64,000 bases of DNA from Streptomyces sp. TP-A0356 (GTDB lineage Bacteria; Actinomycetota; Actinomycetes; Streptomycetales; Streptomycetaceae), in assembly GCF_001417775.1 (NCBI RefSeq), contig NZ_BBZJ01000014.1:496001-560000 (forward strand), written 5' to 3'. Made by a program: the position numbers and the translations under genes. Below, piece after piece: positions 52,133-60,539 of this stretch. Each line of letters opens with the position of its first letter. Position 1 is the stretch's first letter. The notes under the pieces were generated by a model, which saw nothing but the letters and a program-made list of their open reading frames with translations, made no database searches and was not told the DNA's origin.

Positions 52133-52195
52133 GCCGACGGTCTGCACGAAGACCCCTCGCGGTGCTGCATGGCGGTGCCACCGCGAGGCCGAAGA

Positions 52196-52226
52196 GGGCC
52201 CGCCCCTGGCTCCCGGGGGCGGGCCC
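52196..52226 (+). terminator. Terminator after pstB
   Basis: GGGCCCGCCCC (52196-52206) and GGGGCGGGCCC (52216-52226) form a perfect 11-bp GC stem. It lies between pstB and the convergent DUF5988 gene and can serve both strands. Confidence 0.85.
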
Positions 52227-52245
52227 GTTCGCGTCCGCGGGCGCG

Positions 52246-52446
52246 TTACTCGGCGACCTCTGTCCGTTCCCACCACTGGAAGACGATCATCCGTCCCTCC
52301 TCGCGGTCCTCGTGGCGCGGTGTGACCTTGTAGTGCTCGTATCCGCCGCGATGAGGAATCTTGAGCTCTTGTCCTGGCGGAACGATCGGCACGGTCTTGC
52401 CCGCCAGATCGTCCGGCCCGCCTTCGAGGAGTGCCTTGGTAGTCAT
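52246..52446 (-). CDS. DUF5988-like small protein
   Basis: A 66-residue soluble protein: MTTKALLEGGPDDLAGKTVP, then IVPPGQELKIPHRGGYEHYK and RHEDREEGRMIVFQWWERTE. It fits the small Streptomyces family DUF5988 (LLEGGPxDLP start, RGGYEHF centre, WxxRTxxAE end) as I remember it. ATG 52446 is the family start; a frame to 52512 lacks protein character. Function is unknown. It is convergent with pstB and has the long repeat region behind it. Confidence 0.75.
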   Translation of the reverse strand: MTTKALLEGGPDDLAGKTVPIVPPGQELKIPHRGGYEHYKVTPRHEDREEGRMIVFQWWERTEVAE

Positions 52447-53510
52447 GGATCCAGTCTTGTCACACTGCCGCCACCCGCATCTCGAACCGCCGGAACCACG
52501 GGAGAGGCCCACCGCCCACGACGACGGCAGGAACCCACCGGGCGGGGATGACCCAAGCCCGCGGGAGGGGGCGGGGGCCTACTGGGGCGCGGCCGAGGCG
52601 TCGCCCGGGCGGGATCGTTCAGGCCCCCCTGGGATTCCGGAGGACGCGAGAACGCCATCCGCGCCGAGACCAGGGCGAAGCCCCGGGACGGGCCCGGCGA
52701 CGGAGTACGGGCCCGGAACGAGGCCGGAACCCCTTCTCCGCGGGGGCGGGAGGCGGGCCGGGGGGGGGAACCGTCGCGGCGGGATCCTGGAGCTCCCAGG
52801 ACGGCCCCAGGCCCCGTCCTGTCCACCGCCCACCCGCGGGGCCGGGAGGCGGGCCAGGGGAGCAGTCCCAGCGGGACCGGCGACCAGTCACGGCGGATCC
52901 GAGGGGTCCGGTCACGGCGGGATCCTGTAGCCCCCTAGGAAGGCCCAGGACCGTCCTGTCCACCGCCCACCCGCGGGGCCAGGAGACGGGGCCACGGGAA
53001 CAGTCCAGCGGGACCGGCGACCAGTCACGCAGGACCTGGGAGATGGACCAGCCCGGGCAGGACCGGGACGGAGTGTCGCGGCAGGAGCCGAAAGCGCGCG
53101 CCGGCGGAAGACCCCAGGCAGTGCCCGGAGGGATGGCCGGAAGACGGAGTTCCCGGCGAGGTCAGGGTGGAGGCTCGCGACGTGGCCGCAGGCGCCTTCC
53201 CCACAGCGGGACGGGCGGAGTCTCCGGGCGAGGCCCGAGGCCGGGCCGGGCGGGGTCGGCGAGGGAACCCGGCGGAAGGACGCAGTCCCAGCGAGATCGA
53301 GATACGGACGAAGCCCCGGAATGGAGGGAGACCCCCGGGGGCCGGAAGGCGGGAGGCGAGGGAGACAAGGCCTCGGCCGGGACCAGGGCGGCACCGTGGT
53401 GGCGGGCCCAGGCGTAGTTCCAGCGCCGACCGCAAGCGAAGCCCGGAGGGACGAGAGCGGAGCGGGGCGGGCCCGGAAGAGACCTTCCCTCGGGCGGCCC
53501 CCGCCGTCGG
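52447..53510. other. 1.06-kb gene-free, purine-skewed repetitive segment
   Basis: No open frame here has protein-like composition; those present are Arg/Gly/Pro-rich shadows on both strands. The plus strand is markedly purine-rich (GGAGG, CGGGAC, GAGGC). The words CGAAGCCC(C)GG and CCCGGGACGG recur irregularly, and a 139-base imperfect duplication is noted separately. The segment separates pst from pit, two phosphate transport loci. It may be a decayed gene, an expanded repeat or a site for DNA packaging or topology. Confidence 0.55.
52778..53033. repeat. Imperfect direct duplication, about 118 bases, 139-base period
   Basis: The stretch beginning GGCGGGATCCTGGAGCTCCC at 52778 recurs at 52917 as GGCGGGATCCTGTAGCCCCC. 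Both continue through CCGTCCTGTCCACCGCCCAC, CCGCGGGGCC and AGCGGGACCGGCGACCAGTC. Differences are scattered and include small indels, so the copy is not recent. Confidence 0.8.
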
Positions 53511-54509
53511 TTACAGGAACGCCAGGTTGATCACCCAGAAGCCGCACGCCGCCACGATCCCCGCGGCCGGCATCGTGATGAACCAGCCCAGCACGATGTT
53601 CTTCGCGACACCCCACCGCACGGCGTTCACCCGCTTCGTCGCGCCCACGCCCATGATCGCCGACGTTATGACGTGCGTCGTCGAGATCGGAGCCTTGAAC
53701 AGGAACGCCGTCGCGAACATGATCGAGGCGCCCGTGGTCTCCGCCGCGAACCCCTGCGGCGGGTCCAGCTCGATGATCTCGCGGCCCAGCGTGCGCATGA
53801 TGCGCCAGCCACCCGCGTACGTCCCCAGCGACAGCATCACCGCGCAGACGATCTTCACCCACACCGGGATCGGATCCCCGTACTTCTCGACGTCCGCGAT
53901 GACCAGCGCCATCACCACGACGCCCATCGTCTTCTGCGCGTCCTGCAGACCGTGCCCGAGCGCCATCCCGGCCGCCGACACCGTCTGCGCTATACGGAAG
54001 CCCCGCTTGGCTTTGTGCGGATTGGCCCGGCGGAACATCCACATGATCGCCATCATCACCACATAGCCGACGATCAGGCCGACCACCGGCGACAGGAACA
54101 TGGGGATGACGATCTTGTCGAGCACCCCGGACCAGTACACCGTCGTACCGCCCGCCAGCGCCGCGCCCACCATGCCGCCGAACAGCGCGTGCGACGACGA
54201 GGACGGCAGGCCGAAGTACCAGGTGATCAGGTTCCAGCTGATCGCGCCCACCAGCGCCGCGAAGAGGATGCCCATCCCCTTGCCGCCCTCGGGCGTCCGG
54301 ATCAGGCCTTCACTGACCGTCTTGGCCACGCCGCTGCCGAGGAACGCACCGGCGAGGTTCATCACCGCCGCCATCGCCAGCGCCGCCCGCGGCGTCAGGG
54401 CGCGCGTCGACACCGACGTCGCGATCGCGTTCGCCGAGTCGTGGAAGCCGTTCGTATAGGTGAAGAGGAGCGCGACCAGGATGGTCAGGATCAGAGCAAA
54501 GGTGTCCAT
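53511..54509 (-). CDS. pit: Low-affinity inorganic phosphate transporter, PiT family
   Basis: A 332-residue symporter with about ten helices. The two PiT signatures are present: GFHDSANAIATSVSTRAL near the start and PISTTHVITSAIMGVGA near the end. GLQDAQKTMGV and the SSSSHALFGG loop are also typical. It takes up metal-phosphate by proton or sodium coupling when phosphate is abundant. In S. coelicolor this gene (pitH1) is upregulated when phosphate is sufficient. It follows the DUF47 gene by 7 bases in a two-gene operon. Confidence 0.95.
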   Translation of the reverse strand: MDTFALILTILVALLFTYTNGFHDSANAIATSVSTRALTPRAALAMAAVMNLAGAFLGSGVAKTVSEGLIRTPEGGKGMGILFAALVGAISWNLITWYFGLPSSSSHALFGGMVGAALAGGTTVYWSGVLDKIVIPMFLSPVVGLIVGYVVMMAIMWMFRRANPHKAKRGFRIAQTVSAAGMALGHGLQDAQKTMGVVVMALVIADVEKYGDPIPVWVKIVCAVMLSLGTYAGGWRIMRTLGREIIELDPPQGFAAETTGASIMFATAFLFKAPISTTHVITSAIMGVGATKRVNAVRWGVAKNIVLGWFITMPAAGIVAACGFWVINLAFL

Positions 54510-54516
54510 GGACGCC

Positions 54517-55137
54517 TCAGGACTCCTTGACCGCGATGGTCTCCACGGTGTTGGCCACGTGCTCGAAGGCGTCCGCCGCCTCCTCCAGCACGTCCACGAT
54601 CTGCTTGAGCTTCAGGACCTCGATCGCGTCGTACTTGCCGTTGAAGAGATGGGCGAGCAGCTTCCGGTGGATCTGGTCCGCCTGGTTCTCCAGACGGTTC
54701 ACCTCGATCCAGTACTCGGTGAGGTTCTCCATCGTGCGGAGGTTCGGCATGGCCTCCGCCGTCAGCTCCGCCGCCCGTGCCAGCACCTCGATCTGCTGCT
54801 CCACGCCCTTCGGCAGTTCCTCGACGTTGTAGAGGACGACCAGGTCGACGGCCTCCTCCATGAAGTCCATGATGTCGTCGAGGGAGGACGCGAGGGAGTA
54901 GATGTCCTCACGGTCGAACGGTGTGATGAACGAGGAGTTCAGCTGGTGGAAGATCGCATGCGTGGCGTCGTCACCGGCGTGTTCCGCGGCCCGCATACGC
55001 TCTGCGATCTCGGCCCGGGCGGAGGCGTCCGCCCCGAGCAGTTCCATCAGGAGTTTCGAGCCCGTGACGATGTTGTCCGCGGAAGCGGCGAACATGTCAT
55101 AGAAGCTCGTCTCCCTGGGGGTCAGACGAAAGCGCAC
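54517..55137 (-). CDS. PhoU-like DUF47 protein, Pit accessory
   Basis: A 206-residue all-helical PhoU-domain protein: RLTPRETSFYDMFAASADNIVTGSKLL, EHAGDDATHAIFHQLNSSFITPFDREDI and LASSLDDIMDFMEEAVDLVVLY carry the conserved Glu/Asp metal-binding residues (E/DxxxD). DUF47 proteins adjoin pit genes widely and are thought to control their activity. The start is GTG 55137, with GAGGA 7 bases upstream. I see no clear PHO box before it; the upstream gap is shared with csoR. Confidence 0.92.
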   Translation of the reverse strand: MRFRLTPRETSFYDMFAASADNIVTGSKLLMELLGADASARAEIAERMRAAEHAGDDATHAIFHQLNSSFITPFDREDIYSLASSLDDIMDFMEEAVDLVVLYNVEELPKGVEQQIEVLARAAELTAEAMPNLRTMENLTEYWIEVNRLENQADQIHRKLLAHLFNGKYDAIEVLKLKQIVDVLEEAADAFEHVANTVETIAVKES

Positions 55138-55312
55138 GTGGGGTCCTCAGGATGCTTCGGTGTCAGTCAGGCTGATGCTAGGCGCATCATCCAGCCACAG
55201 CTAAGGGGCCGTCCTCCAGTGTCGCCCATCGAACAGAGTGGTCGGCACGGGGGCGGTACGGGGGTGGCCGAGGCACGGGCCAAGGGCCATATACCCGGCA
55301 AAGTTCGTTATC

Positions 55313-55333
55313 ATATACCCACCGGGGGTATAT
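55313..55333. promoter_or_regulatory. CsoR operator upstream of csoR
   Basis: ATATACCC and GGGTATAT flank five bases (ACCGG), the T-A-CCC...GGG-T-A pattern of CsoR boxes. A half-site ATATACCCGG lies at 55290. It is about 85 bases before the csoR start codon, fitting autoregulation by copper-free CsoR. Confidence 0.87.
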
Positions 55334-55418
55334 GTCCGTATCGTGATGCTCACGATGCGCACACGCACACCCTCTGTCCAGATCCATATCCCGCAGCGGC
55401 TGTCAACAGGAGGACGCC

Positions 55419-55775
55419 ATGACGACCACCGAGGCCGGCGCGGCGGCGCCCTCCGAGGACGGCGGGACCGTGGTGACCGACCACGACCGTGGCATCCACG
55501 GCTACCACAAGCAGAAGGACGAGCACCTCAAGCGGCTGCGCCGCATCGAGGGCCAGATCCGCGGGCTGCAGCGCATGGTCGACGAGGACGTGTACTGCAT
55601 CGACATACTCACGCAGGTCTCCGCCTCGACGAAGGCCCTGCAGTCCTTCGCGCTCCAGCTCCTGGAGGAGCATCTGCGCCACTGCGTCGCGGACGCCGCG
55701 CTCAAGGGCGGAACGGAGATCGACGCGAAGGTGGAGGAGGCGACCAAGGCGATCGGCCGCCTCCTGCGTACGTGA
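55419..55775 (+). CDS. csoR: Copper-sensing transcriptional repressor CsoR
   Basis: A 118-residue four-helix repressor of the CsoR/RcnR family. Copper ligands Cys60, His85 and Cys89 (VYCIDIL; HLRHC) show exactly the spacing of M. tuberculosis CsoR (36, 61, 65). KRLRRIEGQIRGLQRMV is the signature second helix. Copper binding releases it from DNA and derepresses copZ/copA genes elsewhere. Here it stands alone with its operator, without adjacent efflux genes. From memory this equals S. coelicolor SCO4136. ATG 55419 is preceded by CAGGAGG. Confidence 0.93.
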   Translation: MTTTEAGAAAPSEDGGTVVTDHDRGIHGYHKQKDEHLKRLRRIEGQIRGLQRMVDEDVYCIDILTQVSASTKALQSFALQLLEEHLRHCVADAALKGGTEIDAKVEEATKAIGRLLRT

Positions 55776-55859
55776 CCCCCGGGCGCCCCGAGCCGGACGG
55801 ACGGGTCGGCGCCTCTCCCACCTGTCCCACCTGACCGGAAGGGCGGAGCGGGGACGAGA

Positions 55860-56060
55860 GGTCTGCCACCTCACCGGCCGGCACCATGCGGAGCATCCGC
55901 CACCTCACCGGCCGGCACCGTCCGGAGCATCCGCCACCTCACCGGCCGGCAAGGTCCCCAAGCATCCGCCACCGCATCCGCCACCTCGCCCAGACAAGCA
56001 CCTCGCCCAGACAAGCGGAACGGAGGGGCCGGCCACCTCACCGGACGGAAACGCCGACGC
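55860..56060. repeat. 34-bp tandem repeat, CCACCTCACCGGCCGGC family
   Basis: CCACCTCACCGGCCGGCA begins at 55866, 55900 and 55934, an exact 34-base period, each unit ending near GGAGCATCCG or a variant. Looser copies of CATCCGCCACC follow to about 56070. It is downstream of csoR and leads straight into the 38-base array. Confidence 0.85.
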
Positions 56061-56096
56061 ATCCGCCACCTCCCCGGGAGGCGGGGCGGGCTCAGA

Positions 56097-56299
56097 GGTC
56101 CGCCACCTCACCCAGGCAGGCGGCGCGGCCCAGCGGTCCGCCACCTCACCCAGGCAGGGGGCGCGGCCCAGCGGTCCGCCACCTCACCCAGGCAGGCGGC
56201 GCGGCCCAGCGGTCCGCCACCTCACCCAGGCAGGCGGCGCGGCCCAGCGGTCCGCCACCTCACCCAGGCAGGGGGCGCGGCCCAGCGGTCCGCCGCCTC
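56097..56299. repeat. 38-bp tandem repeat array, five copies plus a part
   Basis: Units start GGTCCGCCACCTCACCCAGG at 56097, 56135, 56173, 56211, 56249 and, partial, 56287. Copies are identical apart from CGG/GGG at one place. The unit length is not a multiple of three and there are no unique spacers, so it is neither coding nor CRISPR. The CCGCCACCTCACC core is shared with the 34-base array before it. Confidence 0.92.
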
Positions 56300-56347
56300 A
56301 GCGGACGAGACGGCTGAGGCATGCGTCACCCCGCGGCCGGTCTCGGC

Positions 56348-56524
56348 TCACCCGCCGGAGGCGTCCCGTTCCTCGGCTACCTTCAGCACCTCGTCGATGC
56401 TCTCAAGACTGAGCCGGTCCTCGTGTGCGGCCGAGGCCGCGATAATCAGGTCGCCGCACAGCTCGATCTCGGCGAGGGCCACGTGGTCCTGAACCGCCAT
56501 ACCGCCGACCGGAGCCACGTGCAT
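56348..56524 (-). CDS. 58-residue conserved small protein
   Basis: ATG 56524 to TGA 56348 encodes 58 residues including MAVQDHVALAEIELCGDLII and LSLESIDEVLKVAEERD. AAAGAGGTG lies just before the start; a GTG two codons later has better spacing. It has a likely beta-helix pattern and no membrane helix. I remember very similar small proteins (AEIELCGELMIAAS...) at this spot in other Streptomyces; the family has no assigned function. It reads convergently toward the repeat arrays. Confidence 0.72.
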   Translation of the reverse strand: MHVAPVGGMAVQDHVALAEIELCGDLIIAASAAHEDRLSLESIDEVLKVAEERDASGG

Positions 56525-56649
56525 CACCTCTTTCTGCCGTCACCGGCTTCCTAGAGTAGGGAGCGGCCGACACACCGCGCATGGCACGGACGGACCATTT
56601 CCAGCCCCTCAGCCGCGCCACTCCCGGCCCGCCCTCCGGCCCTCCCGCC

Positions 56650-57492
56650 TCACTGCTCCGCGATCCTCCCGACGAAGATGTCCCCGGCCTCCGGCAGCCG
56701 CACGTCGACGGGCACCCCGAAGTCGTACAACAAGGTCGTCGAGGCCACCGCGACCGCGGTCTTCTGCCGACCGTTGACGAAACTGAACCGGTGACGGACC
56801 TTCCGGATGCGCCCCTGGTCGTCGATATAGGCGTCGAACGGGACTTCGGCCGTGGCGAACCCTTTCGCCGCCGCCTGCAGCGGCTCCCTGTTCGCGGCCG
56901 ACGCGCTCCTCGCCGCGAGCCCGAGGTCGGCGACCCCCCGATAGTGCCGCACGGACGTCCCCGCGATCTCGGTCCTCCCCACGTACGTCGCGCTCCGCAC
57001 CCCGCGCAGCAACTCGGCCGCCGCCCAGGGATCCGTGACACCGCCGGTGACGAGGTTGCCGTCGGAGAGCGTGGCGGTGTCGACCCGTACCCACTTGTCG
57101 GCGGGCACCCCCGCGCCCCGGTTCTTCATGAACAGGGCGCCCGGAGCGAGCAGTTCCGTGATGGGGCGGTGCTCCTCGGTGCCCGCCGGGTCCTTCGGCA
57201 GCGTCACCTGCAGCCGGCCGAGCCGGTCGCGGTAGTCGTAGACGCCCTCGCCGCGGATGGTGACCCGGGTGCCGCCGGTGGCCATCTCCATCGACGTACG
57301 GGCCTTGGAGCTGCCCGCGTGCACCAGCGCCGCGGCCGCCCGGTGGAGCACCTCGACGGCATCGGTGCCGGAGCGCGCCTCCTCGGCCGCGGCCCCGCCG
57401 CCCGCGCATCCCGTGACCGAGGTGCCGCAGACCAGCAGTCCCACCGTCGTGACGACCGCCGCACCGACTCGACCGTGCCGCCGCACCACCAT
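56650..57492 (-). CDS. Putative lipoprotein, LolA/LprG-like
   Basis: A 280-residue exported protein. The signal ends in a lipobox TSVTGCAGG with Cys29. The rest is beta-rich: KARTSMEMATGGTRVTIRGEGVYDYRDRLGRLQVTLP and VPFDAYIDDQGRIRKVRHRFSFV suggest a LolA- or LppX/LprG-like open barrel that carries lipids. Function is inferred from fold pattern only. It starts at ATG 57492. It diverges from the small zinc-type ORF at 57614, with a 120-base promoter gap. Confidence 0.75.
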   Translation of the reverse strand: MVVRRHGRVGAAVVTTVGLLVCGTSVTGCAGGGAAAEEARSGTDAVEVLHRAAAALVHAGSSKARTSMEMATGGTRVTIRGEGVYDYRDRLGRLQVTLPKDPAGTEEHRPITELLAPGALFMKNRGAGVPADKWVRVDTATLSDGNLVTGGVTDPWAAAELLRGVRSATYVGRTEIAGTSVRHYRGVADLGLAARSASAANREPLQAAAKGFATAEVPFDAYIDDQGRIRKVRHRFSFVNGRQKTAVAVASTTLLYDFGVPVDVRLPEAGDIFVGRIAEQ

Positions 57493-57613
57493 CGCTGCCT
57501 ACCCCCAAGCCGGTCCGTCCCGGTGTCCCTCCTGTCGTTCGGTTAACGACGGGTAGGGGCACCCGTCACGCGCGCGGCATGGCAACACACTTGCCTTGGG
57601 TAACGTTGTCGGA

Positions 57614-57775
57614 GTGGAGCAGCAGGACACTGGTACCGGTCCGAAGGAGCACCGCACGACGACGGTCGAACAGGGCCGTTTCTGTGTGGCCCGGTGCAGT
57701 TGCGGCTGGCGGGGGCCGGCGCGCAGGGCCCGCAGCCTGGCGAGGTCGGACGCGGCGGGGCACTCGGCCGGTTGA
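57614..57775 (+). CDS. 53-residue Cys/Arg-rich small protein
   Basis: GTG 57614 to TGA 57775 encodes MEQQDTGTGPKEHRTTTVEQ then GRFCVARCSCGWRGPARRAR and SLARSDAAGHSAG. CVARCSCGW with three cysteines and a nearby histidine could bind zinc. Similar short proteins (CSCGWRGPARRARxxARxDA) are common in Streptomyces; role unknown. TAACGT about 10 bases upstream may be a -10 element, making the message nearly leaderless. There is no Shine-Dalgarno sequence. Confidence 0.65.
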   Translation: MEQQDTGTGPKEHRTTTVEQGRFCVARCSCGWRGPARRARSLARSDAAGHSAG

Positions 57776-57897
57776 CGCTGACGGCCGCCCGGCCGCACGC
57801 ACGCCTTCCGCACGCTGTAGCGATTCTGTGGCACTTCCCTGCGGAACCCCCAGGCACGAGGCTCCGTCTCGTTCCAGGGAATCCAAGGGAGGCGCAC

Positions 57898-59460
57898 ATG
57901 CAACGGCGTACGTTCATCGGCGGAGCCACCGCCGCGCTCGCGACGGCGGCCACCACCGCGTGCAGCGGCAGCGCGAGCAGCGCATCGGCCGCCGCCGGCA
58001 CGTCCGCTCGTAAGGCCGCCACCGGCACGTCCGCACGTACGGCCGCCACCGGCTCCCGCGCCGCCGACTGGACGGCCCTGTCCAGGGATCTGGCGGGCAC
58101 CCTGGTCCGCCCGGGCGACCACGCGTGGTCCACCGCCCACCAGCTCTACAACACCCGCTTCGACTCACTGAAGCCCGCGGCCGTCGCCTACGTCGCGCAC
58201 GCCGCCGACATCCGCACCGTGATGTCGTACGCACGCGCCCACAACATCAAGGTCGCCATACGCAACGGCGGCCACTCCTACGCCGGTTGGTCCTCCGGCG
58301 ACGGCCGTCTGATCATCGATGTGGGGCGGCTGAGCACGACACGGGCGAGCGCGGGCGAGGCCGTGGTCGGCGCCGGTTCCAAACTGATCGACGTGTACCG
58401 CGCGTTGACCGCGAAGGGCGTGACGATACCCGCCGGTTCCTGCCCCACGGTCGGCGTCTCGGGCCTCACCCTCGGCGGCGGCCACGGTGTGGTCTCCCGG
58501 GCGTACGGACTGACCTGCGACAGCCTCACCCAGGCGACCCTGGTCACCGCCGACGGCAAGCAACTCGTCGCGAACGCCACCGAGAACAAGGACCTGTTCT
58601 GGGCCCTGCGCGGCGCGGGCAACGGCAACTTCGGCGTCGTCACGGAGCTGCGCTTCAGGACTCACCCGGCCCCGCAGGCGGTCTCGGCCTATCTGACGTG
58701 GCCCTGGTCCAAGTCCGCCGCCGTGCTCAAGGCCTGGCAGGAGTGGGGTCCGAACCAGCCCGACGAGATCTGGTCCTCCTGCCACCTGGAGAGCGGCGGC
58801 ACGCCGACCGTCTCCATCGCCGCGTTCTCGCTCGGCACGTACGGCGAGCTCCAGAACGCGATCGACCGCCTGACCGCGACGATCGGCTCCCCGGCCCGGA
58901 GCGTCTCGCTCAAGCGGCGGTCGTACGAGGCCGCGATGGAGGTGTACGCGGGCTGCTCGTCCTTCTCCTCCGCCGCCCAGTGCCATCTGCCGGGGTCGAC
59001 GCCGGGCCGCTCCCCGGGGGGCGCCCTCGGCCGCGAGACGTACGCGGCCCGCTCGGACTTCTTCGACCGCTCGCTCCCGACGGCCGGCATCCAGACGATC
59101 CTGAAGCAGATCTCCCAGGTCCGGGGCGGCGCGGGCAGCGTCGCGTTCACCGCGCTCGGCGGCGCGGTCAACCGTGTCTCGCCGACGGCGACGGCGTTCG
59201 TGCACCGCCGCTCCCGCATGCTGGCGCAGTACATCGCGAGCTGGCGGGCGGGCACCTCCGGCACCACGGCCCAGACCTGGCTGACGTCCGCACACGCGTC
59301 CATGCGGGGCTACGCGTCCGGGGCCGCGTACCAGAACTACACGGACCCGACGCTGACGAACTGGAAGAAGGCGTACTACGGCGACGCGGCGGCCCGGCTG
59401 ACCCAGCTGAAGCACCAGTACGACCCGAACGGCTTCTTCACGTTCCCGCAGTCACTGTAG
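57898..59460 (+). CDS. BBE-like FAD-linked oxidoreductase, exported
   Basis: A 520-residue flavo-oxidase of the berberine-bridge-enzyme type. The start RRTFIGGATAALATAATTAC is a Tat signal with a lipobox-like Cys22. His126 (RNGGHSYAGWS) and Cys182 (PAGSCPTVGVSGLTLGGGHG) are the two residues that bind FAD covalently, giving a bicovalent flavin. The PCMH domain spans about 90-265, and QYDPNGFFTFPQSL is the C-terminal BBE motif. Substrate is unknown: sugars, alkaloids or polyketides are all used by relatives. ATG 57898 follows AGGGAGGCGCAC. It is a single gene. Confidence 0.92.
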   Translation: MQRRTFIGGATAALATAATTACSGSASSASAAAGTSARKAATGTSARTAATGSRAADWTALSRDLAGTLVRPGDHAWSTAHQLYNTRFDSLKPAAVAYVAHAADIRTVMSYARAHNIKVAIRNGGHSYAGWSSGDGRLIIDVGRLSTTRASAGEAVVGAGSKLIDVYRALTAKGVTIPAGSCPTVGVSGLTLGGGHGVVSRAYGLTCDSLTQATLVTADGKQLVANATENKDLFWALRGAGNGNFGVVTELRFRTHPAPQAVSAYLTWPWSKSAAVLKAWQEWGPNQPDEIWSSCHLESGGTPTVSIAAFSLGTYGELQNAIDRLTATIGSPARSVSLKRRSYEAAMEVYAGCSSFSSAAQCHLPGSTPGRSPGGALGRETYAARSDFFDRSLPTAGIQTILKQISQVRGGAGSVAFTALGGAVNRVSPTATAFVHRRSRMLAQYIASWRAGTSGTTAQTWLTSAHASMRGYASGAAYQNYTDPTLTNWKKAYYGDAAARLTQLKHQYDPNGFFTFPQSL

Positions 59461-59554
59461 GAACCACGCCCCAAGGCCCCGCCCCGCGGCAACGGGCCGC
59501 GCCCGCTCCCGCGCGCGGCCTGTGTGCCGGCCTGTGTGCCGGAGAGCCGCCGCG

Positions 59555-60253
59555 CTACGCCGCCAGGTCACGCTCCTCCGCCGCCGGTTCCGTCCGTGGG
59601 CCGGGGATGACGGTCTCCGGGGCCCCTGCCCCGCGCGCCCGGATCAGCCATCCGGCGCGCGGCGAGCGCTCGACCGCCTTGGTGAGCGGGGTGAGCAGGG
59701 CCATGGCGAGCGGGGAGAGCAGCAGGGCGACGGCCGTGCCGAGGGCGAAGCCGCCGATGACGTCCGTCGGGTAGTGCACGCCCATGTACACCCGGCAGAA
59801 CCCTTCGAGGAGCGCCAGCCCGAGGCCGATGAAGCCGAACTTCCGGTTGGCGACGAACAGTCCGACCGCCATCGCCATCGTGAGCGTGGCGTGGTCGCTG
59901 ACGAAGGAGTAGTCGGTCTTGCCGGTGACGAGGACATCGAGTCCCTGGTGGTCGACGAACGGCCGGGGGCGCCCCACGAAACCCCGGATCGGCACGTTCA
60001 CCAGCACCGCGAGGCCGGCGGCCAACGGCGCCCAGACGAGTGCCGCCACGGAGGACGCCGCGTCGTCGCCGCCCCGTCGGCGCACGCTCCACCAGCACCA
60101 CAGGACGAACAGGACCATGGCGAGCAGCAGTCCGTACTCGCCGACGAACTCCATGACGCGGTCGAACCAGTGCGGCGCTTCCTTGGCCAGGCCATTGATG
60201 TCGTAGAGCAGATCGACGTCGGGGTTCGACCCGGATTCGGCGAGTCCAGCCAT
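59555..60253 (-). CDS. PAP2-family membrane phosphatase
   Basis: A 232-residue protein with about six helices. The phosphatidate/undecaprenyl-phosphatase motifs are modified but present: RGFVGRPRPFV (Arg replaces the usual Lys of K-x6-RP), VSDHAT in place of PSGH, and CRVYMGVHYPTDVIGG (R154-x5-H160-x3-D164). The active site faces outward. Likely substrate is undecaprenyl diphosphate or another lipid phosphate. ATG 60253 is preferred over GTG 60319, which lacks any signal. The C-terminus is a long cytosolic tail. It is monocistronic. Confidence 0.87.
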   Translation of the reverse strand: MAGLAESGSNPDVDLLYDINGLAKEAPHWFDRVMEFVGEYGLLLAMVLFVLWCWWSVRRRGGDDAASSVAALVWAPLAAGLAVLVNVPIRGFVGRPRPFVDHQGLDVLVTGKTDYSFVSDHATLTMAMAVGLFVANRKFGFIGLGLALLEGFCRVYMGVHYPTDVIGGFALGTAVALLLSPLAMALLTPLTKAVERSPRAGWLIRARGAGAPETVIPGPRTEPAAEERDLAA

Positions 60254-60358
60254 GGTGCGCGGCCCCTTCGTCCTCTGTTCCGTCCCGCGGACGCGCCCGT
60301 GCGCGCGCCGCTCCACCACCCCCGTGGTCCGTAGATCCGCTCCACGACGTCCAGCCTG

Positions 60359-60385
60359 CTGCCGTATGTCAACGCTCTACGGCAG
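60359..60385. other. Hairpin in the PAP2/SLT-NlpC gap
   Basis: CTGCCGTA (60359-60366) and TACGGCAG (60378-60385) form a perfect 8-bp stem with an 11-base loop, about 155 bases past the SLT-NlpC stop codon and 106 bases before the PAP2 start. It could be a terminator for the upstream gene. The rest of the gap shows no gene. Confidence 0.45.
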
Positions 60386-60539
60386 AAGGAACGCACAGTC
60401 CTCTCGTCTACGTTCCACATTCCACCGAATGATCACGCAGACGTTATCGAAGAGAGACTCGTCTTCGCAGCTCAGGGGGTGGGCGTAACAGAGAGTTCCG
60501 GCCAGCGCGTATCCACACGCCTGCCGTTCACACCCCGGT

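Noticed and set aside
52548..53417. 289-residue plus-strand frame in the gene-free block
   Set aside because: Composition is almost only Gly, Arg, Pro, Ala and Glu, crosses the duplicated segment and has no start signal.
55141..55230. PHO box for the DUF47-pit operon
   Set aside because: No direct repeats matching the PhoP unit; TGTTCGATGG is only a partial single match.
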